Source: a bacterium (GTDB lineage: Bacteria > Patescibacteriota > Minisyncoccia > Phycocordibacterales > Zambryskibacteraceae). From it: a DNA stretch of 45,083 bases. The translations under genes and the position numbers were made by a program. Numbering within the stretch: position 1 is the first letter of the stretch; the number at the start of each line of letters is the position of its first letter. Below, piece by piece: positions 30,990 through 38,660 of the stretch. The notes beneath the pieces were generated by a model. The model worked only from the letters and a program-made list of their open reading frames with translations. It was not told where the DNA came from and did no database searches. The DNA lies in the NCBI GenBank assembly GCA_023266935.1, contig JAHFOF010000001.1, forward strand, positions 103,830 through 148,912, written 5' to 3'.

Positions 30990-32242
30990 GCCCGGTAAGG
31001 GCGGTGAAATAGATCTGAAACCATATGTTTACAAGGAGTCGGCGAGGGTATTTATATCCTCTACGGCGTGCCTATTGAAGAATGAGCCAACGAGTTTATG
31101 CATACTGCGCGGCTAAGCCCCAATAAAGGGTGGAGCCATAGGGAAACCGAGTGTGAATAGCGCGTTTGTAGTATGCATAAGACCCGAAGCCAGAGCGAGC
31201 TTGTCATGAGCAGGGTGAAGTTTGTCGAAAGACAGATGGAGGCCCGAACCGGTGACCCGTGCAATAGTCTCGGATGACTTGTGATAAGAAGTGAAAAGCT
31301 AATCGAGCCTGGTAATAGCTGGTTCTCTCCGAAATAGCTTTTGGGCTAGCGTCGCGTGTTCCCCACTGGGGTAGAGCACTGGAAGGTCTGGACAGGGAGA
31401 AATCTCGCTAGACCTATCAAACTCCGAATACAGTGGATTAAAAATGCGGCAGTTAGACTGCGGGGGCTAAGCTCCGTCGGTCAAAAAGGAAACAGCCTAG
31501 ATCTCAATTTAAGGTCCCTAAATTTACACTAAGTGCACTTAAGGAGGTGATATTTCTCTGACACTGAGGAAGTTGGCTTAGAAGCAGCCATCTTTTAAAG
31601 AAAGCGTAACAGCTCACTCAGTAAGAGATATCGCACCGCAGATTCATGGGGCTAAGTGTAGTACCGAAACTGAGGATTTAATTCTGCTTCGGCAGGATTG
31701 AGTGGTAGGAGAGTATTCGCATCTGCTGTGAAGGCGAAGGGGTGACCCACGCTGGAGCGTTGCGAAGTAAGAATGTTGGCACAAGTAACCACAATGCGGG
31801 TGAGAAACCCGCACGTCGAAAGAACAAGGTTTCCCTCTCAACGATTGTCGGAGAGGGGTTAGTCGGGCCTAAGGAAATGGTGAGAACCGCATCCGATGGA
31901 CACATGGTTAATATTCCATGACTGTTTACGTAAGTGATGGGAGGACGAGGATAAGTATGTATCGCGCATTATTGGATTTGACGTCCGTGCATTGAGGTCG
32001 CTTCCGTGGAAAATCCCGGGGCACAAGACCAAGGTGAGCGGAAATGCTGAAGGGCAACCTTCAGTAAATGATACAAAGCTATTCTCCAAGAAAATTCTCT
32101 AAACTTATTGCGTAGACATCCGTACCGCAAACCGAAACAGGTGTTCAGGTCGAGTAGACCAAGACGAACGAGTGAGACGTCCCCAAGGAACTCGGCAAAA
32201 AAGCAGCCGTAACTTCGGAATAAGGCTTGCCCCCTACATTCA

Positions 32243-32470
32243 GCCCTTTTGGTGCTGAAATGTACAAATAGTGGGGTGGTAGCCATGGGAGAAAATGGAT
32301 CGAATCCCGATGAGAACCGTTGAACATCCTCTACACGTACGAACGAATGTACTTGTACGATGTCGCTGTGCTTCTCTCGGTCGTTGGTAAAAGGATCATC
32401 CGCCAACGCAAAAATCAAAGCCTTCTCATGGCTACCACTTCACTACCTCTTGTTGATTTAACAAGAGGGT
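32243..32470 (+). other. Insertion in 23S helix 68 (intervening-sequence-like)
   Basis: A perfect 14-bp stem GCCCCCTACATTCA (32229-32242) with TGAATGTAGGGGGC (32471-32484) encloses about 228 nt, where E. coli helix 68 has only a few dozen. Inside is a long second stem, GTGGGGTGGTAGCCATGGGA (from 32271) against CTCATGGCTACCACTTCAC (32425-32443). No group I core and no reading frame is seen. It may stay in the rRNA or be cut out by RNase III. Confidence 0.7.
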
Positions 32471-32637
32471 TGAATGTAGGGGGCCGCAGCTAAAGTATCT
32501 CTGGCAACTGTTTATCAAAAACACAGCTCCCTGCGAACTCGCAAGAGGATGTATAGGGGGTGACACCTGACCAATGCCAGAAGGTTAAACGTCGGTGGTG
32601 ATTGCCGCAAGGCATGAGCTGGATGATGTAAGCCCTG

Positions 32638-32672
<35 letters not shown>

Positions 32673-33253
32673 TCTGAAACTTTCGAAAGAAGGTTTCAGA
32701 AGGACTGGGACCGTTCGGATACGGAGTAAACAGTTGAATGAATTAAAATTACACAAAACGCTGCCTCGCTGTATAGAGATATATAGCAGGTCCAAAAATG
32801 TGACTATATCGGTGAAATCTAGAAACGGACAACACCGAGGGAAAGTTTGTGGATTTCGTTGAGGAAAAAGTTCTTTATGTTGGGTTGTGTTGGAAAGTTG
32901 CGTCGAATGGTTGGTCCGCTAGCCTACACGAGGGCGCAGAGGTACCTCCTCTGGACGCATAAAATCATTCAGTGCCGATCCTCAAAAGGGAAAGGACAGT
33001 AAATCGCGAAGCATGTAGACTATGGACCCGCAATGTCCCGGGGTACCACGGAAACATTGTCCTATAGTCAGAGTACTGACTGCGGAGACGTCACTCATGC
33101 GTGGCGAATGATTTCTTTCCAACATAATCCAAAAAGGCAACGAATACTCGTTGCCTCCTCAACGAAGTTCATAAACTACCCGTAGAGACTACACGTCACA
33201 CATCCGTATTAAATTCGGATGAAGATATAGTCCAAAGCTCCACAGGAAGCTAG
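32673..33253 (+). other. Group I intron in 23S rRNA at the I-CeuI-type site
   Basis: The 5' exon ends ACGGTCCTAAGGT and the 3' exon resumes AGCGAAATTCCTTGTC; joined they restore the universal sequence. The intron ends in G, as group I introns do, and carries the conserved P7 strands: GTAGAGACTACA (near 33181) and AAGATATAGTCC (near 33224), with CATCCG/CGGATG between them. It is 581 nt long and contains no homing-endonuclease reading frame; the 74-residue track ORF at 32638 lacks LAGLIDADG, GIY-YIG or HNH motifs. Insertion after E. coli position about 1930. Confidence 0.93.
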
Positions 33254-33893
33254 AGCGAAATTCCTTGTCTGGTAAGTTCAGACGCGCACGAATGGTGTAA
33301 TGACTGGAGAACTGTCTCGGGGACCTGCTCGGTGAAAATACAATACCGGTGAAGATGCCGGTTTCCTGCAGATAGACGAAAAGACCCCAGGAGCTTTACT
33401 GCAACTTGATATTGAAAATATAATTAGCATGCGTAGCATAGATGGGAGAGGTTATGTGCAAGGTTTCGGTCTTGTAATACTCAACAGTGAAATACCATTC
33501 TTGTAGATTGTATTTTCTAACCTAAACGGAAAAAACGTTTAGAGACAGTATCTGGCGGGCAGTTTTAGTGGGGCGCTATCCTCCTAAAAAGTAACGGAGG
33601 AGTCTATTAAGGTCAGCTAGGCGCGAATGGAAACCGTGCCGATAGTGTAATGGCATAAGCTGGCTTGACTGTGAGTCGTACATGACAAGCAGACGCGAAA
33701 GCGGAGCATAGTGAACTTTTAGTGCGCATTAGAGGCGGCTAAAAATTATCGGATAAAAGCTACCCTGGGGATAACAGGCTGGTTGTGCCTAAGCGTCCAT
33801 AGCGACGGCACAGTTCGGCACCTCGATGTCGGCTCAACTTATCCCGGAGGTGGAGAAGCTTCCAAGGGTATGGCTGTTCGCCATTTAAAAAGT

Positions 33894-33928
<35 letters not shown>

Positions 33929-34239
33929 TGGTCTCCTATCTACTGCAGGCGTTTGATTCTTGAGGAGATTTGACTCTAGTACGAGAGGACCGAGTTGAAC
34001 TGACCTCTGGTGTACCAGCTGTCCTGCCAAGGGCACCGCTGGGTAGCTATGTCGGGAATGGATAAATTCTGAAAGCATCTAAGAATGAAGCCAACTCCAA
34101 GATTAGGAATCGTTGAGAGCCCTAGAAGATGACTAGGTTGATAGGCTTTAGGTGTAAGCACAGTAATGTGTTGAGCCGAGAAGTACTAATTGCTCGATTC
34201 TTATTAGGAAATTTAGGAATCACAAATTTATTTTCTGTT

Positions 34240-34263
34240 TCTGTCCTGCTAAATGAAATCAAT
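34240..34263 (+). other. 3' arm of 23S precursor processing stem
   Basis: TCTGTCCTGCTAAATGAAAT and the next four bases are the exact complement of 30299-30322 (24 bp). Confidence 0.85.
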
Positions 34264-34299
34264 ATAATTGTTTTTGGAATATCTTGAGTTGGGAAGTTT

Positions 34300-34374
34300 G
34301 CACCCGTAGTTTAACCGGCAAAACAACAGATGATTCATATCTGTAGAGTGGAGGTTCGAATCCTTCCGGGGGCA
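34300..34374 (+). tRNA. tRNA with irregular anticodon arm, probably tRNA-Met(CAT) or tRNA-Glu(TTC)
   Basis: Acceptor GCACCCG/CGGGGGC (one A-G mismatch at 3-70), D arm GTTT/AAAC, T arm GGAGG-TTCGAAT-CCTTC, 5-nt variable loop, discriminator A, no encoded CCA. The anticodon arm is 19 nt instead of 17: ACAGA/TCTGT plus a T-A pair leaves the 7-nt loop GATTCAT, whose central triplet would be TTC but with A at position 33. Shifting so that T is at 33 gives CAT or TCA. Discriminator A fits Met better than Glu. It lies between 23S and 5S and is cotranscribed with them. Confidence 0.75.
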
Positions 34375-34448
34375 TGAAGCACCAACAAAACGGGGAATTT
34401 ATTTCCCCCTAACTCGAGGTATTTCAAAATAAAAGTTATTCGAAAATT

Positions 34449-34563
34449 ATGTTCTGGTGATTCGTCGCGAGGGTCACACCCGTTCTCATTCCGAACACGG
34501 CAGTTAAGCCTCGTTGAGCCGATGATAGTCCTATGGGCAAAAGTAGGTAATCGCCGGAACATA
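34449..34563 (+). rRNA. rrf: 5S ribosomal RNA
   Basis: TGTTCTGGTGAT at the 5' side pairs with ATCGCCGGAACA at the 3' side (helix I). The conserved CACACCCGTTCTCATTCCGA and AACACGGCAGTTAAG segments are present. It lies 75 nt after the tRNA and is followed by a terminator. Confidence 0.95.
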
Positions 34564-34575
34564 GCGTTTGAATAT

Positions 34576-34606
34576 AAAAATACCCCTATTTTTGGGGTTA
34601 TTTTTA
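34576..34606 (+). terminator. Intrinsic terminator of the 23S-tRNA-5S unit
   Basis: AAAAATACCCC-tattttt-GGGGTTATTTTT, with A-T flanks and a T run. Confidence 0.88.
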
Positions 34607-34609
34607 TGC

Positions 34610-34694
34610 TTGACATTTATATTAAATTGTGATAACCTATTAATAGATAGGCAATACGCTTAAAGTTGTCCAACCTCTTCAAGCGAGAGTACTT
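34610..34694 (+). promoter_or_regulatory. Promoter and leader of orphan gene 34695
   Basis: TTGACA (34610-34615), 17 nt, then a poor -10 box TAACCT (34633-34638). The leader has CCTAT-taatag-ATAGG and CGCTT/AAGCG hairpins. No strong Shine-Dalgarno sequence is seen before GTG 34695. Confidence 0.5.
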
Positions 34695-35222
34695 GTGAAA
34701 ACCGTAATCGGCTTGCTTCCCAAGAGCCCATTTCCAGAAGGACGCATCGGCCCCGAAAGGATGCAGGATTGGTTTGGTCAATGTGTCCTCGCCATCAAGC
34801 TCGCAGAGGCGCTTGATGAGGAAACAGAGATCATCACCAGTTCGGAGTTTCAGACCGACGAAGGCGTGAGTGATGAGACTCAGTATGAAAAAATCATCAA
34901 GTACCGGTTCAACGAAAACCTCGGGATCCTGTCGCAAGGCAGGGAAAGCGTTGGACACATCACAGCGATGAGCGAGTACGCCAAGAAACAGCAAGCCAAG
35001 TTCATCCTGGTGGTAACGTGGGTTCACTATCCGCGCATGCTCTGGGTCGCGTTTCGCGAGCATGTGGATGTGGATCTGCGGATCGCTTTCGGCATTCCGC
35101 GACCCAAGGAGATGGTGACAGATGTGATTCTCACTTTCCTCTATCCAGTCCTTGATCTCATGGGTCTGAAGCAGAAGTTTCTGGAAAGAGTGGGTGCACG
35201 CCGGGTGACTGGCAAGTTGTAA
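34695..35222 (+). CDS. GC-rich orphan protein, possibly DUF218/YdcF-like
   Basis: 175 residues from GTG. The order TVIGLLPKSPFPEGRIGPERM, ESVGHITAMSEYAKKQQAKFILVVTWVHYPRML recalls the DUF218 (YdcF/ElyC/SanA) pattern, in which a conserved Glu-(S/T) segment is followed by a helix, the strand LVT and H-x-PR. The C-terminal DVILTFLYPVLDLMG also fits. Some DUF218 proteins affect envelope integrity; no enzymatic role is assured. It has its own promoter and a strong terminator. GC-rich relative to the genome average. Confidence 0.65.
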   Translation: MKTVIGLLPKSPFPEGRIGPERMQDWFGQCVLAIKLAEALDEETEIITSSEFQTDEGVSDETQYEKIIKYRFNENLGILSQGRESVGHITAMSEYAKKQQAKFILVVTWVHYPRMLWVAFREHVDVDLRIAFGIPRPKEMVTDVILTFLYPVLDLMGLKQKFLERVGARRVTGKL

Positions 35223-35241
35223 CCACTCACGCGAGACTTCG

Positions 35242-35275
35242 CCCGTTCCGAGTATGATTCGGAACGGGCTTTTTG
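35242..35275 (+). terminator. Intrinsic terminator after orphan 34695
   Basis: GCCCGTTCCGA-gtatgat-TCGGAACGGGC (11-bp perfect stem) followed by TTTTTG. Confidence 0.93.
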
Positions 35276-35324
35276 TTTGGCCGAATTTTCATAAAGATAA
35301 GTGCAAACCTGGCAGGTTGACACC

Positions 35325-35426
35325 TTGACAGAAACATTGAAAGGTGTATAATTAAAAGCAGAAAGTGAGGGATTTTCCCTCTACCGACTCGGCGGAGCCG
35401 AGAATGTTCTATGAAAGGAGCTGACC
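35325..35426 (+). promoter_or_regulatory. Promoter and hairpin leader of orphan 35427
   Basis: TTGACA (35325-35330; a second one at 35317), 16 nt, TATAAT (35347-35352). The leader holds GAGGGA-ttt-TCCCTC (35367-35381) and CTCGGC-gga-GCCGAG (35388-35402), then AAAGGAG before GTG 35427. Confidence 0.82.
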
Positions 35427-35924
35427 GTGAACAACACGCTCAGGCAAGCACTTCGCAAAACTCGCGAACTGCGCCAACAAGTCGAGAACTTGCTTCTCGG
35501 CGATGAAGGTGATGTGTACGAAACAGAACTCAAGAAGTTTGTGGCCAGGCGACCATGCTGGGGGCCAAAGGCAAAACCGTTGGCAACCAGAGAATATCAG
35601 AAATTCGAACTCTACCTCCACGACAAGCAGAAGAATGGTGGACGGATCAATGGCTTCGACCTCGAGAATTACCTCAAGGAAACCGGCCTCATCAACCGTG
35701 CCCTCTCCCTCGAAGACGAGTTGGTCAAGGGTTGGCTTGAGAACCCACGGACCTACCCTGAGGAGCTCAAAGGCAAAGCCGTCTTCCTGTGGAAGTCCAC
35801 ACAGGACTCCGACGGCAACCGCGGGGTCGCGTGTCTCTGCTGGCTCGACGGCCGGGTGGTGGTGCGTTGGGGCTGGCTCGTCGTCGATTGGGACGGCAGC
35901 CGCCCTGCCCTTCTCGCCCCGTAG
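35427..35924 (+). CDS. GC-rich orphan protein, paralogue of 38114
   Basis: 165 residues from GTG after AAAGGAG. The N-terminal half is charged and helical (LRQALRKTRELRQQVENLLLG). The C-terminal 90 residues align with the gene at 38114: RALSLEDELVKGWLENPRTYPEELKG against RALSANDDVVKEWLRNPQMYPSDLKS, then FLWKSTQDSDGNRGVA against ILWKDVQMDPDGVTGVA. I know no characterised homologue. It is predicted cytoplasmic and is a single-gene unit with a strong promoter and terminator. Confidence 0.82.
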   Translation: MNNTLRQALRKTRELRQQVENLLLGDEGDVYETELKKFVARRPCWGPKAKPLATREYQKFELYLHDKQKNGGRINGFDLENYLKETGLINRALSLEDELVKGWLENPRTYPEELKGKAVFLWKSTQDSDGNRGVACLCWLDGRVVVRWGWLVVDWDGSRPALLAP

Positions 35925-35955
35925 AACGGAACAAGCAAGTTTTTGATTTTGATTC

Positions 35956-35987
35956 TCGGCTCTGCGTTCCTGCAGAGCCGATTTTTG
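35956..35987 (+). terminator. Intrinsic terminator after orphan 35427
   Basis: TCGGCTCTGC-gttcct-GCAGAGCCGA (10-bp perfect stem) followed by TTTTTG. The next gene's -10 box TATAAT begins at 35989. Confidence 0.93.
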
Positions 35988-36000
35988 TTATAATAAGTGC

Positions 36001-36786
36001 ATGAATCAATGGTCGATTAATCGCAAGAGGTTTATTTTGTTTCTCATTATTTTAATTCTCGTTGTGCTTATCGGAGCACCAATCTTTTTCTTTTTTTATA
36101 AAGCTCCAACTTGTTTTGATAAAAAACAAAATGGTGATGAAGTTGGTGTAGATTGTGGTGGTTCGTGTTCTTTGATTTGTACGACTCAAACTCTGCCTCT
36201 GATTATGAAAGGTGATCCGCGAGTTCTCCGTGTGGCCACGAGTACTTATGAAGTGATTTCTTATATAGAAAATCCAAATGTTTCTGCAGAAATTTTACTC
36301 GCCCCTTATACCTTTAATATTTATGGTGCGAATTCTGCTGTGCCTTTGAAAACTATTTCTGGACAAACTTTTGTGCCGAAAGGATCTTCGTTTGTAGTTT
36401 TCGAAGGACCATTTAATCTCCTTGGAGACATTCCTGTTCGAACGACATTTTCTTTGGACAATAATTCTTTAGTCTGGCAGAAAAATTTAAACAACCTACC
36501 CGATTTAAAAATAAAAGATTCCACTCTTTCTAATACTGATTCTGAGCCTAGACTCGAAGCAGGACTTACTTCTTCTTCATTGGTGTCGGTTTTAAATATA
36601 GAATTAGTCGCACTTGTTTTTGATGATAAAGGGAACACAGTCGGTGCATCGAAAACTTTCATTGATAGTTTGAGGGTAGGAGAATCAGCCCCCTTGGTTT
36701 TCGTTTGGCCCGAACCTTTTGTAGGTAAACCAGCCACATTTGAGATAATCCCTCGCATTTTACCCAACAAAAGCTACATAAAATGA
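36001..36786 (+). CDS. Membrane-anchored extracytoplasmic protein with Cys-rich NGDEVGVDCGGSC motif
   Basis: 261 residues. One membrane helix at about 11-33 (FILFLIILILVVLIGAPIFFFFY), followed by a Cys motif CFDKKQNGDEVGVDCGGSC at about 38-56 with another Cys shortly after, then a beta-rich extracytoplasmic domain. The Cys motif is known from surface proteins of many bacteria and probably forms disulfides. TATAAT (35989-35994) ends 6 nt before ATG, so the mRNA should be exactly leaderless. rodA overlaps its stop by 4 nt, linking it to wall elongation. Confidence 0.82.
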   Translation: MNQWSINRKRFILFLIILILVVLIGAPIFFFFYKAPTCFDKKQNGDEVGVDCGGSCSLICTTQTLPLIMKGDPRVLRVATSTYEVISYIENPNVSAEILLAPYTFNIYGANSAVPLKTISGQTFVPKGSSFVVFEGPFNLLGDIPVRTTFSLDNNSLVWQKNLNNLPDLKIKDSTLSNTDSEPRLEAGLTSSSLVSVLNIELVALVFDDKGNTVGASKTFIDSLRVGESAPLVFVWPEPFVGKPATFEIIPRILPNKSYIK

Positions 36787-37895
36787 GTGCTTGGAATTCT
36801 TTAAAGTCTCTAGTAATCAGGACTAAAATTGATTGGCTTTTGTTTGCTCCGGCGATTCTCATTTCGCTCGCGGGGCTTATCACTATGGACTCTTTTTCTG
36901 GGAGTCAGTATTTTTTTGTTAGACAAAGTATTTGGATTTTGATTTCAATCGTTTTGTTTTTTGTAGCCAGTACTATAGATTGGAGGTTTCTTCGTCGAAC
37001 ACGCGTGCTCGTCACTATTTTTGCCTTCGTCATTTTTCTCCTCCTCCTTCTATTCGTGGTGGGGCATGTGGCCAAGGGAGCAGAATCTTGGTTCCATCTT
37101 GGATTTTTTGCTCTTCAACCATCTGACCCGGCGAAATTCATCACTATCCTTATGTTAGCCAAATATTTTTCTCGTAGACACATCGAGATAGCAAATATTC
37201 GACACATCTTGGTTTCTGGAGCTTATGCGTTTTTTATTTTTATCCTTGTGTTTTTTGAACCAGACTTTGGTGGAGCGATGACCATTTTCTTTCTTTGGAT
37301 TGGAATGTTACTCGTGTCTGGTATTCCGAGGAGACATTTTGCTGTGGTTGCAGGGATTTGTTTGGTTCTGGTTGGATTTCTGTGGATGTTTGTTTTCAAA
37401 CCGTATCAGAAAGCACGTATCATAAATTTTATTCATCCCTTAGAAAATATTCACAGCACAGGATACAATGCATATCAATCCACCATCGCTGTAGGTTCTG
37501 GACAAATTATGGGCAAAGGCATCGGACAGGGGAGTCAATCCAAACTTCTTTTCCTTCCAGAATTTCAAACCGATTTTATCTTCGCCGCGTTTGCTGAAGA
37601 GTGGGGGTTCGTTGGTTCTGTTATTCTTTTATTAATTTTTTCTATATTACTTTTTAGAATTATAGATAATGCGAACAATGTTTCTTCGAACTTCGAAGCC
37701 CTATTTGGCCTTGGTCTCGCAGTTTTATTTATTATTCATATTCTGATTCATGTGGGGATGAATATGGGGTTTCTGCCCGTGACCGGCATCACTCTTCCAT
37801 TCATGAGTTATGGTGGATCACACCTCGTGACCGAATGGTTTGCCCTCGGTATCCTCTCTAGTATGAAAATGAATTCTCTTGGCCCGAGGGTCTAA
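36783..37895 (+). CDS. rodA: Peptidoglycan glycosyltransferase RodA (SEDS family)
   Basis: RodA polymerises lipid II glycan during cell elongation. The 370-residue protein has about ten membrane helices, with the SEDS segments AKGAESWFHLGFFALQPSDPAKF (about 98-120), FEPDFGGAMTIFFLW, AVGSGQIMGKGIGQGSQSKLLFLPEFQTDFIFA and LPFMSYGGSHLV near the C-terminus. The Asp in PEFQTDFIFA matches the essential SEDS Asp. It is translated from an ATGA overlap with the anchored Cys-motif protein. A repeat palindrome starts at the base after its stop. Confidence 0.94.
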   Translation: MSAWNSLKSLVIRTKIDWLLFAPAILISLAGLITMDSFSGSQYFFVRQSIWILISIVLFFVASTIDWRFLRRTRVLVTIFAFVIFLLLLLFVVGHVAKGAESWFHLGFFALQPSDPAKFITILMLAKYFSRRHIEIANIRHILVSGAYAFFIFILVFFEPDFGGAMTIFFLWIGMLLVSGIPRRHFAVVAGICLVLVGFLWMFVFKPYQKARIINFIHPLENIHSTGYNAYQSTIAVGSGQIMGKGIGQGSQSKLLFLPEFQTDFIFAAFAEEWGFVGSVILLLIFSILLFRIIDNANNVSSNFEALFGLGLAVLFIIHILIHVGMNMGFLPVTGITLPFMSYGGSHLVTEWFALGILSSMKMNSLGPRV

Positions 37896-37915
37896 CCTGC
37901 CTGCCGGCAGGCAGG
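37896..37915. repeat. Perfect 20-bp palindrome CCTGCCTGCCGGCAGGCAGG
   Basis: It lies directly behind the rodA stop codon. It is identical to 42501-42520 inside secD and nearly identical to 6127-6148 inside ileS. Confidence 0.85.
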
Positions 37916-37929
37916 AATGTCTTTATCAC

Positions 37930-37987
37930 CGCCTCTGGCGTGACCCCGCAAAATGCGGTGGTCTAGAGCCGTGTAATAAATATTTTC
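37930..37987 (+). terminator. Probable hairpin terminator after rodA, containing the CCCGCAAAATGCGG repeat
   Basis: GACCCCGC-aaaat-GCGGtGGTC (37942-37962) with partial outer pairing of GCCTCTGG and CTAGAGCC. TATTTTCTT follows. The repeat copy is 37945-37958. Confidence 0.5.
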
Positions 37988-38113
37988 TTGACATTTAGTT
38001 TATTTGGACATATAATATAGGAAGGTGGGCAAGGATTTCCTTGCAACTGTTCCGGCAGGCAAAACGGAAACACGCATGGATAATGCGTGGAAGTTCTTCA
38101 AAGGAGAACGGCT
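37988..38113 (+). promoter_or_regulatory. Consensus promoter and triple-hairpin leader of orphan 38114
   Basis: Perfect TTGACA (37988-37993), 17 nt, TATAAT (38011-38016). The leader has GCAAGG-attt-CCTTGC (38029-38044), TTCCG/CGGAA (38050-38069) and CACGCAT-ggata-ATGCGTG (38071-38089). AAAGGAG then precedes ATG 38114. Confidence 0.85.
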
Positions 38114-38605
38114 ATGGATAATAGCGAGAAAACACAAGTGCCTGAGAGCGATATCTACGGGCGATTGTTTAAGCTGTGGGCCATGGTGACGAAGCTCATT
38201 CTCGATGGGAAGCGCAGTCCGCACAAGGTTGCGGATGTCCTCCAGATAATCCTGGAAGAGCACATGCTGCGATTCGTGTTTTATCGTCGTGCAAAAGCTA
38301 GTCGCCATACTTCCGCCGTCGTGATGCAATACCTCCTCAAGAGAGACGGTGTATTGCATCGAGCGTTGTCAGCAAACGACGATGTGGTCAAGGAGTGGCT
38401 CCGCAACCCCCAGATGTATCCGTCTGACCTCAAGTCGTTTGAATGGATTCTCTGGAAGGATGTTCAAATGGACCCGGATGGTGTTACTGGTGTGGCACCG
38501 GCGATGGTGTGGAATCGAGACACTAAGAGTGTCAAGATCATCGGGTACGAAGCGATGGATGATTTTTACAATCCCAATATGGCAGTCTTGCTCTATGCCA
38601 AATAG
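38114..38605 (+). CDS. GC-rich orphan protein, paralogue of 35427
   Basis: 163 residues. ATG 38114 is chosen over the track's 38087 because AAAGGAG is correctly spaced before it. The N-terminal part has a helical LFKLWAMVTKLILDGKRSPHKVADVLQIILE, of a kind I associate with small proteins in Patescibacteria. From about residue 85 it aligns with the gene at 35427 (see there), then ends FYNPNMAVLLYAK. No catalytic motif is visible. It has its own promoter and terminator between rodA and the glycosyltransferase. Confidence 0.82.
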   Translation: MDNSEKTQVPESDIYGRLFKLWAMVTKLILDGKRSPHKVADVLQIILEEHMLRFVFYRRAKASRHTSAVVMQYLLKRDGVLHRALSANDDVVKEWLRNPQMYPSDLKSFEWILWKDVQMDPDGVTGVAPAMVWNRDTKSVKIIGYEAMDDFYNPNMAVLLYAK

Positions 38606-38628
38606 CTATATTTTCACGATTTGCAACG

Positions 38629-38660
38629 AGACCTCCCAATCAACTCAGGGAGGTCTTTTT
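38629..38660 (+). terminator. Intrinsic terminator after orphan 38114
   Basis: AGACCTCCC-aatcaactca-GGGAGGTCT (9 bp) followed by TTTT. It abuts the 3' end of the minus-strand glycosyltransferase. Confidence 0.88.

Noticed and set aside
34331-34339. UGA-reading tRNA (anticodon TCA) implying a recoded UGA
   Set aside because: UGA ends clear genes here (glyS, metG, the M16 peptidase), so it is a stop; the TCA register needs a G-U closing pair and is not preferred.
35503-36009. Other long frames over orphan 35427 (both strands)
   Set aside because: They are Ser/Thr/Arg-rich low-complexity translations typical of shadow frames in GC-rich genes; paralogy with 38114 fixes the real frame.
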